This document shows positions 59,041 through 64,000 of a DNA stretch of 64,000 bases, piece after piece; position 1 is the stretch's first letter, and every line of letters begins with the position of its first letter. Under the pieces are notes generated by a model. That model saw nothing but the letters and a program-made list of their open reading frames with translations, ran no database searches and was not told the origin of the DNA. A program made the position numbers and the translations under genes. Source of the DNA: Burkholderiales bacterium RIFCSPHIGHO2_12_FULL_69_20 (GTDB taxonomy: Bacteria; Pseudomonadota; Gammaproteobacteria; Burkholderiales; Burkholderiaceae_C); contig MESD01000167.1 in the NCBI GenBank assembly GCA_001770815.1, positions 1-64,000 on the forward strand, in the 5' to 3' direction.

Positions 59041-60177
59041 ATGGAACGCGACCAGGCCTCCAAGTTCATCAACGACCTGCTGCGGCTGATGGCCACGCGC
59101 GGCGGCTCGGACCTGTTCCTCACCGCTGAATTTCCGCCCGCCATCAAGGTGGACGGCAAGGTGACCCGGGTGTCGCCGCAGCCGCTGACCGGCCAGCACA
59201 CGCTGGCGCTGGCGCGCTCGGTGATGAACGAGCGCCAGGCGGCCGAGTTCGAGCGCACCAAGGAGTGCAACTTCGCCATCTCGCCGCAGGGCATCGGGCG
59301 CTTCCGCGTCAACGCCTTCATGCAGCAGGGCCACGTGGGCATGGTGATGCGCACCATCCCGCAGGTGCTGCCCACCATCGACGGGCTGGGCCTGCCGCCG
59401 GTGATGAAGGAGATCGCGATGACCAAGCGCGGTCTGGTCATCATGGTGGGCGCCACCGGCTCGGGCAAGAGCACCACGCTGGCGGCAATGGTGGACCACC
59501 GCAACGAGAACAGCTTCGGCCACATCATCACCATCGAAGACCCGGTCGAGTTTGTGCATCCGCACAAGAACTGCATCGTCACCCAGCGCGAGGTGGGCAT
59601 CGACACCGACGGCTGGGAGGCGGCGCTGAAGAACACGCTGCGCCAGGCGCCCGACGTGATCCTGATGGGCGAGATCCGCGACCGCGAGACCATGGAGCAT
59701 GCGGTGGCCTTTGCCGAGACCGGCCATCTGTGCATCACCACGCTGCATGCCAACAGCGCCAACCAGGCGCTCGACCGCATCATCAACCTGTTTCCCGAAG
59801 AGCGCCGCCAGCAGCTGCTGATGGACTTGTCGCTGAACCTGAAGAGCATCGTCTCGCAGCGGTTGCTGCCGCGCCAGGAAGGCAAGGGCCGCATCGCCGC
59901 GGTGGAGATCCTGCTGAACACGCCGCTGATCAGCGAGCTGATCTTCAAGGGCGAGGTGGCCGAGATGAAGGACCTGATGAAGCGCAGCCGTGAGCTGGGC
60001 ATGCAGACCTTCGACCAGGCGCTATTCGACCTGTACGAGGGCAACGAGATCACGCTGGAAGACGCGCTGCGCAACGCCGACTCGGTCAACGACCTGCGCC
60101 TGCAGGTCAAGCTGCACAGCCACCGCGCGCGCAACCGCGACCTGTCCGCCGGCACGGAACACATGAGCATCATGTGA
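59041..60177 (+). CDS. pilU: PilT-dependent retraction ATPase PilU
   Basis: This PilT paralogue assists strong pilus retraction. The 378 residues begin MERDQASKFINDLLRLMATRGGSDLF and carry Walker A GATGSGKSTTLAAM, the Asp-box Glu in IEDPVEFVHPH, the His box LCITTLHANSANQALD and a longer C-terminal tail (NDLRLQVKLHS). An AGTGAAG Shine-Dalgarno precedes the start. It probably shares a transcript with pilT. Confidence 0.96.
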   Translation: MERDQASKFINDLLRLMATRGGSDLFLTAEFPPAIKVDGKVTRVSPQPLTGQHTLALARSVMNERQAAEFERTKECNFAISPQGIGRFRVNAFMQQGHVGMVMRTIPQVLPTIDGLGLPPVMKEIAMTKRGLVIMVGATGSGKSTTLAAMVDHRNENSFGHIITIEDPVEFVHPHKNCIVTQREVGIDTDGWEAALKNTLRQAPDVILMGEIRDRETMEHAVAFAETGHLCITTLHANSANQALDRIINLFPEERRQQLLMDLSLNLKSIVSQRLLPRQEGKGRIAAVEILLNTPLISELIFKGEVAEMKDLMKRSRELGMQTFDQALFDLYEGNEITLEDALRNADSVNDLRLQVKLHSHRARNRDLSAGTEHMSIM

Positions 60178-60191
60178 CCGCTTGAGCCCCC

Positions 60192-60219
60192 GGGTGCCTG
60201 GCGCCCGCCCCCTAGGGGC
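60192..60219. repeat. Triple-hairpin intergenic element, partial copy 3
   Basis: GGGTGCC-T-GGCGCCC (one wobble pair) at 60192-60206 is followed by GCCCC-CTA-GGGGC at 60207-60219. The first two stems match the order seen at 2853 and 8522, including the single T loop of copy 1. The third stem is not clear. It lies between pilU and the dehydrogenase gene. Confidence 0.5.
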
Positions 60220-60352
60220 TGCGGAACGCGGCCGGGCAACCCGTCGGCATTCCGGGCGTATCTTCGGCACCGCACCCCCTGGCCGCCTGCGGCGACCTGT
60301 CCCTGTGGGGGAAAATGCGCGTCTGCCCAATACCTCTCGTCGAGACATCACC

Positions 60353-61240
60353 ATGAAGACCTACGAAGCTACTCCTGCCCGCCGCGTGGCCTTTCTCGGC
60401 CTGGGCGTGATGGGCCATCCGATGGCCGGGCACCTGGCGCGTGCCGGGCACCAGGTCACGGTCTACAACCGCACCGCCGCCAAGGCGCAGGCCTGGGCCG
60501 CCGAGTACGGTGGCCGGGCTGCCGCCACGCCGCGCGAGGCGGCCACTGGCGCTGATTTCGTATTCGCCTGCGTCGGCAACGACGACGACCTGCGTGCCGT
60601 GGTGCTGGGCGCCGATGGTGCGCTGGCCGGCATGGCGCCGGGCGCGGTGTTCGTCGACCACACCACCGCCTCGGCCGAAGTGGCGCGTGAGCTGTATGGC
60701 GCGGCTCGCACGCTGGGCATCAAGTTCATCGATGCACCGGTCTCGGGCGGCCAGGCCGGTGCCGTCAACGGCGCGCTGACGGTGATGTGCGGCGGCGACG
60801 CCGAGCCGTTTGCCGCGATGCAGCCGGTGGCGCTGGCGTTCTCGCGCGCGGTCACGCTGGTGGGCGGGTCGGGCGCCGGTCAGCTGGCCAAGATGGTCAA
60901 CCAGATCTGCATCGCCGGGCTGGTGCAAGGCCTGTCCGAGGGCATCGCCTTCGGCCAGAAGGCCGGGCTGGACATGAAGCAGGTGCTCGACGTGATCGGC
61001 AAGGGCGCCGCGCAGAGCTGGCAGATGGACAACCGCGGCAAGACCATGGTCGACGACCAGTTCAACTTCGGCTTTGCCGTCGACTGGATGCGCAAGGACC
61101 TGGGCCTGGTGCTCGACGAGGCGCGCCGCAACGGCGCGCGCGTGCCGGTCACGGCCCTGGTCGACCAGTTCTACGCCGACGTGCAGGCGGCCGGCGGCAA
61201 CCGCTGGGACACGTCAAGCCTGATCACCCGCCTGAAGTGA
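60353..61240 (+). CDS. NAD(P)-dependent oxidoreductase (GarR/MmsB-like)
   Basis: This 295-residue beta-hydroxyacid dehydrogenase has GLGVMGHPMAGHLARAGH at residues 15-32, DHTTASAEVARE, the substrate motif DAPVSGGQAGAVNGALT and the catalytic Lys in AKMVNQICIAG. The C-terminus (GNRWDTSSLITRL) is typical of the tartronate-semialdehyde/3-hydroxyisobutyrate reductase group. A role in branched-chain or glyoxylate metabolism is plausible but not shown. The open frame extends upstream through a repeat, and the ATG at 60353 fits homology. It stands apart from pilU by 175 bp. Confidence 0.85.
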   Translation: MKTYEATPARRVAFLGLGVMGHPMAGHLARAGHQVTVYNRTAAKAQAWAAEYGGRAAATPREAATGADFVFACVGNDDDLRAVVLGADGALAGMAPGAVFVDHTTASAEVARELYGAARTLGIKFIDAPVSGGQAGAVNGALTVMCGGDAEPFAAMQPVALAFSRAVTLVGGSGAGQLAKMVNQICIAGLVQGLSEGIAFGQKAGLDMKQVLDVIGKGAAQSWQMDNRGKTMVDDQFNFGFAVDWMRKDLGLVLDEARRNGARVPVTALVDQFYADVQAAGGNRWDTSSLITRLK

Positions 61241-61261
61241 GCGCACCGCGCGCCAGTGCGA

Positions 61262-61888
61262 TCACCGGGTTTGAAGTGCGGCCAGTTCGGCCTCGCTGAT
61301 CACCTCGAACACCTTCACCACCTTGCCCACGCCGCTGACCCCCCGGGCCAACTCGGTGGCGCGGTTGGCTTCGCGCTCGGTGACACGCCCCAGCAGGTAG
61401 ACGGTGCCACGCTCGGCCACCACCTTGATGGCGTTGGCCTGCAGATCCTTGGCGTCGATGTACGAGGCCTTGACCTTGCTGGTGATGATGGCGTCGCTGC
61501 TGCGCGCGGTGAGCGAGCTGTTGCCCATCACCGCCAGCTCGTTGACGGTGGCGCGCACGTTCTCGATGCGGGTGATGGCCTGCTCGGCGGCACTGCGGTC
61601 GGCCTCGGTGGGCACCTCGCCGGTCAGCAGCGCCGTGCGGTTGTAGCTGGTGATGTTGATGTGGCCACGGTCGCCCACCGCGTCGCGCAGCCGGTTGATG
61701 GCCTTGAGCTCGATGCCCTCGTCCTCGAGCTGCGTGCCCGAGGTGCGGCGGTCGGTGATCGAGAGCGCCGTGCCCACCATCGCACCGCCGACGATCAGCG
61801 GGGCGCAGGCGCCCAGCAGCGTGGTGGCGGCCAGTGCGGCGGCCAGCAGGGCCGTGCGGGGCACGGTGATGAATTTCATGGGGGTCAT
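61262..61888 (-). CDS. dolP: BON-domain outer-membrane lipoprotein (DolP/YraP)
   Basis: This lipoprotein supports outer-membrane integrity. The 208-residue precursor has a lipobox LLGAC (Cys near residue 28). Two BON domains follow, at about 65-130 (RDAVGDRGHINITSYNRTALLTGEV) and 140-205 (SKVKASYIDAKDLQANAIKVVAERGTVYLLGRV). Its ATG overlaps the diaA stop (ATGA). The gene order yraN-diaA-dolP equals E. coli yraN-diaA-yraP. Confidence 0.93.
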   Translation of the reverse strand: MTPMKFITVPRTALLAAALAATTLLGACAPLIVGGAMVGTALSITDRRTSGTQLEDEGIELKAINRLRDAVGDRGHINITSYNRTALLTGEVPTEADRSAAEQAITRIENVRATVNELAVMGNSSLTARSSDAIITSKVKASYIDAKDLQANAIKVVAERGTVYLLGRVTEREANRATELARGVSGVGKVVKVFEVISEAELAALQTR

Positions 61889-62502
61889 GCAGGATCCTGT
61901 TCGCCCAGCAGTTGCAGATCGATCGCGTCACACAGGCAGTGCAGCACCAGCAGGTGGGTTTCGAGCACCCGCACGCGGCGGTCGTGGGGCACGGCCACCA
62001 GCACATCGGTTTCGCTCAACACACCGCGCAGCGCGCCGCCGGTGCGCCCGGTGAGCGCGATCACGGTCATGTCCTTGCCCTGCGCGGCCACCGCGGCGGC
62101 CAGCAGGGCGGGGTGGTCACCGACGCTGTCAATCAGCAGCAGCAGATCGCCCGGCTGGCCCAGCGTCTCGACCTGGCGCGCCAGCACCGTGTCGAAGCCG
62201 CCGGCCGACGGCAGCGCCGCCAGCGCCGACAGCACCGGGCCGTCCACCCCCAGCGCCAGCGCGGCCAGGCCCGGCCGCTCTCGCTCGAAGCAACCCATCA
62301 GTTCGGCCGCCACCAGTTGCGCCAGGCTGGCCGATGCGCCCAGACCGGCCACCAGCAGCCGGCCACCGGCGGTGAGGCCGGCCACCAGCGCGGCTGCCGC
62401 CTGTTCGATCGGACGGCCCAGCACCTCGGCCGCCTGGTACTTGAGGTCGGCGCTTTCGAAGAATTGTTGCTGGATGCGCTGTTCGAGCATGGACATCATC
62501 AT
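61885..62502 (-). CDS. diaA: SIS-domain protein DiaA/GmhA-like
   Basis: The 205-residue SIS protein resembles DiaA, which binds DnaA and times replication, and phosphoheptose isomerase GmhA. The N-terminal helix MLEQRIQQQFFESADLKYQAAEVL and RLLVAGLGASASLAQLVAAELMGCFERERPGL blocks are shared by both. Synteny with yraN and dolP favours DiaA. The SIS fold shows the loop IDSVGDHPAL where sugar isomerases have a DSGNSxN-type loop. It overlaps dolP by 4 bp. Confidence 0.85.
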   Translation of the reverse strand: MMMSMLEQRIQQQFFESADLKYQAAEVLGRPIEQAAAALVAGLTAGGRLLVAGLGASASLAQLVAAELMGCFERERPGLAALALGVDGPVLSALAALPSAGGFDTVLARQVETLGQPGDLLLLIDSVGDHPALLAAAVAAQGKDMTVIALTGRTGGALRGVLSETDVLVAVPHDRRVRVLETHLLVLHCLCDAIDLQLLGEQDPA

Positions 62503-62550
62503 AGGACAGCGCCTCGGCGCGGCAGTTCCGCGGCCGGGGTGCCGCCGGGT

Positions 62551-62979
62551 TCAACCGCCCCCGGCGTCGAAGGCCCCGGGCAGCCACTGCAGCTGGTCGC
62601 CGTCGATGGCCACCACGTCGAAGCGGCAGGGCGGCAGCACGGCCAGCCCCATCAGGTAATGCTGCGCGGCGCGCACGAGGCGCCGCTGCTTGGCCGCCGA
62701 CACGCTGCCGGCCGCGCCGCCGTGCGAGGTTTCGCGCCGGCTGCGCACCTCCACGAACACCAGCGTGCCGTCGGGCGTGCGCAGGATCAGGTCGATCTCG
62801 CCGGCGCGCTGGCGCGGGCCACCGGCCAGCCGATAATTGCGCTGCACCAGCCGCAGGCCCTGCTGCTGCAGAAACGCCAGCGCCCGGTCTTCGCCGCTGT
62901 CGCCCACCGCCTTGGTGCTGGGGCTCGATGGCCCCAGCCCGCCCAACCCGCCACGCGAGCGGCCCCAGCCCTTGAACAT
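62551..62979 (-). CDS. yraN: YraN-family (UPF0102) endonuclease-like protein
   Basis: This small Holliday-junction-resolvase-like protein has no firmly established role. The 142 residues contain the PD-(D/E)xK style core: GEDRALAFLQQQGLRLVQRNYR, then GEIDLILRTPDGTLVFVEVRSR with the Asp and Glu-x-Lys-like (EVR) residues. The ATG at 62979 overlaps the divergent rsmI start by 8 bp. It is first in the yraN-diaA-dolP set. Confidence 0.88.
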   Translation of the reverse strand: MFKGWGRSRGGLGGLGPSSPSTKAVGDSGEDRALAFLQQQGLRLVQRNYRLAGGPRQRAGEIDLILRTPDGTLVFVEVRSRRETSHGGAAGSVSAAKQRRLVRAAQHYLMGLAVLPPCRFDVVAIDGDQLQWLPGAFDAGGG

Positions 62980-63940
62980 CGTTTCCCCACTGCTGCAACA
63001 GGCCGCGGCCGCCGCCACCGGCGGCCAGCACCACCCGGCGGGCTCACTGTACGTGGTGGCCACGCCCATCGGCAACCTGGCCGACATCACGCTGCGCGCG
63101 GTGTTTGTGCTGGGGCTGGTGGACGCGGTGGCCTGCGAGGACACACGCATCACCGGCCAGTTGCTGCGCCACCTGGGGCTGGACAAGCCGCTGATCGCGC
63201 TGCATCAGCACAACGAGCAGGCCGCCGCGCGCGGCGTGGTCGAGCGGCTGGCGTTGGGCCAGCGCGTGGCCTATGCCAGCGATGCCGGCACGCCGGCGAT
63301 CAGCGACCCCGGCGCCTTGTTGGTGGCCGCGGTGGCCGCCGCCGGCCACCGCGTGCTGCCCATCCCCGGCGCCAGCAGCGCGGTGGCTGCGCTCAGCGCC
63401 GCAGGTGATACCTTGGCGCAAGGCTTCACCTTCATCGGCTTTGCGCCGGCCAAGGGCGCCGAGCGCCGCGGCTGGCTGCAGGCGGCGGCGGCCGCGCCGG
63501 GCTGCCAGGTGATGTTCGAGGCGCCGCACCGCATCGAGGCGCTGGTCACCAGCCTGGCCGAAGCTGCACCGCAGCGCCGCATCACGCTGTGCCGTGAGCT
63601 GACCAAGCAGTTCGAGACCATCGCCACGATGGCCGCGGCCGCGCTGCCGGCCTGGCTGGCCGCCGATGCCAACCGCGCGCGCGGCGAGTTCGTGCTGGTG
63701 CTGCATGCACTGCCGGCGGCGGTGGTGGCCGATGACCACGGCCTGCCGCCCGAGGCCGAACGGCTGCTGGGCCCGCTGCTGCGGGAGCTGCCGCTGAAAC
63801 AGGCGGTGGCGCTGGCCGCCGAGTTGAGCGGCGCGCCGCGCAATGCCATCTACCAGCGTGCGTTGGCGCTGCGGCGCGCAGCCGAGGCATCTGCCGGCGA
63901 CGGTGACGATGGCGAGCCGCAGGACACCGACTCGGCCTGA
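62972..63940 (+). CDS. rsmI: 16S rRNA (cytidine-1402-2'-O)-methyltransferase
   Basis: RsmI uses SAM to 2'-O-methylate C1402 in the 30S decoding centre. The 322-residue product has the tetrapyrrole-methylase fold with GSLYVVATPIGNLADITLRAV at the start, EDTRITGQLLRH, ASDAGTPAISDPGALLV, GASSAVAALSAAG and FEAPHRIEAL. The TTG start is the last one that keeps the usual 25-residue leader; no clear Shine-Dalgarno supports it. It diverges from yraN, with the two start codons overlapping, as E. coli yraL lies opposite the yraN group. Confidence 0.9.
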   Translation: MNIVSPLLQQAAAAATGGQHHPAGSLYVVATPIGNLADITLRAVFVLGLVDAVACEDTRITGQLLRHLGLDKPLIALHQHNEQAAARGVVERLALGQRVAYASDAGTPAISDPGALLVAAVAAAGHRVLPIPGASSAVAALSAAGDTLAQGFTFIGFAPAKGAERRGWLQAAAAAPGCQVMFEAPHRIEALVTSLAEAAPQRRITLCRELTKQFETIATMAAAALPAWLAADANRARGEFVLVLHALPAAVVADDHGLPPEAERLLGPLLRELPLKQAVALAAELSGAPRNAIYQRALALRRAAEASAGDGDDGEPQDTDSA

Positions 63941-64000
63941 ACAGCGCCCATCAGCGGCGGTTTGCGGAGGTGAAACCCGCCCCCCTGCGCGGAGACCCCC
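63941..64000. other. Intergenic tail after rsmI
   Basis: These 60 bases hold no gene. A weak GCGG-TTT / AAA-CCCGC inverted repeat at about 63956-63979 may be an rsmI terminator. The final C-rich bases might start another intergenic repeat that is cut off by the window edge. Confidence 0.3.

Noticed and set aside
63941-64000. Possible start of the RNase P RNA gene after rsmI
   Set aside because: I looked for it because rnpB can lie near rsmI, but the 60 bases show no recognisable P RNA 5' sequence.

Overview
The window is about 64 kb of GC-rich, densely coding chromosomal DNA. Gene content and order point to a betaproteobacterium of the order Burkholderiales, probably near the Rubrivivax/Leptothrix/Ideonella group. 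The supporting arrangements are sucC-recX-recA, mreBCD-mrdA-rodA, gatCAB, glyQS-gmhB-plsC, hslVU-dksA-COG0523, liuR/liuA with aceK, pilT-pilU, and rsmI divergent from yraN-diaA-dolP. No rRNA, tRNA, CRISPR array, insertion sequence or prophage was seen. This looks like core chromosome with a few accessory patches. The genus assignment is inference from gene order and protein style only.

Layout: 0-2 kb holds the sucC start, recX and a LexA-controlled recA on the minus strand. 2.1-4.5 kb is an OmpR-type regulator and its sensor kinase. 4.4-11.3 kb (minus) is the rod-shape operon mreB-mreC-mreD-mrdA-rodA, ending in a translationally coupled dehydrogenase. 11.6-14.9 kb is gatCAB. 14.8-17.2 kb has a secreted hypothetical protein, pyrE and a divergent exonuclease III, then a decayed PIN-toxin fragment. 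17.6-19.6 kb is a two-gene potassium uptake system. 19.6-21.6 kb (minus) carries an HD-GYP-like protein and a metzincin-like protease. 21.8-25.0 kb holds pncB, coaX and a TerB-like membrane protein. 25.1-30.8 kb (minus) runs COG0523 GTPase, dksA, a STAS-type protein, hslV and hslU. 31.0-33.5 kb is corC-lnt. 33.6-39.1 kb is glyQ-glyS-gmhB-plsC and a YgjP-like protein. 39.4-46.2 kb is the leucine/isovalerate block: liuR, isovaleryl-CoA dehydrogenase, carbonic anhydrase, aceK, thiolase and a second acyl-CoA dehydrogenase. 46.2-48.4 kb has a CbiM-like membrane protein, a methyltransferase and a tiny membrane peptide. 48.5-54.6 kb is a compact locus combining an AmpG-like permease, a TonB-dependent receptor, a D-Ala-D-Ala dipeptidase and a Tat-exported LD-carboxypeptidase. 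54.6-57.9 kb (minus) is a GGDEF/EAL protein and yggS. 57.9-61.2 kb is pilT, pilU and a second dehydrogenase. 61.3-63.9 kb is dolP, diaA and yraN, with divergent rsmI.

The best candidate for an under-described system is the 48.5-54.6 kb locus. It reads as a complete route for scavenging peptidoglycan peptides: outer-membrane import, periplasmic trimming, inner-membrane uptake and cytoplasmic dipeptide hydrolysis. Other points for follow-up are a perfect LiuR operator that resolves into two overlapping sites upstream of liuA, and a textbook terminator at 39.2 kb that closes no annotated gene and may end a small RNA. A GmhB has lost its HAD nucleophile, and an HD-GYP protein has lost its HD pair. 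Three copies of a multi-hairpin intergenic element are present. One 9-base palindrome appears to serve as ribosome-binding site for two divergent genes.

Translation starts are often GTG or TTG. Where a strong Shine-Dalgarno sequence pointed to such a codon, it was chosen over an upstream ATG.
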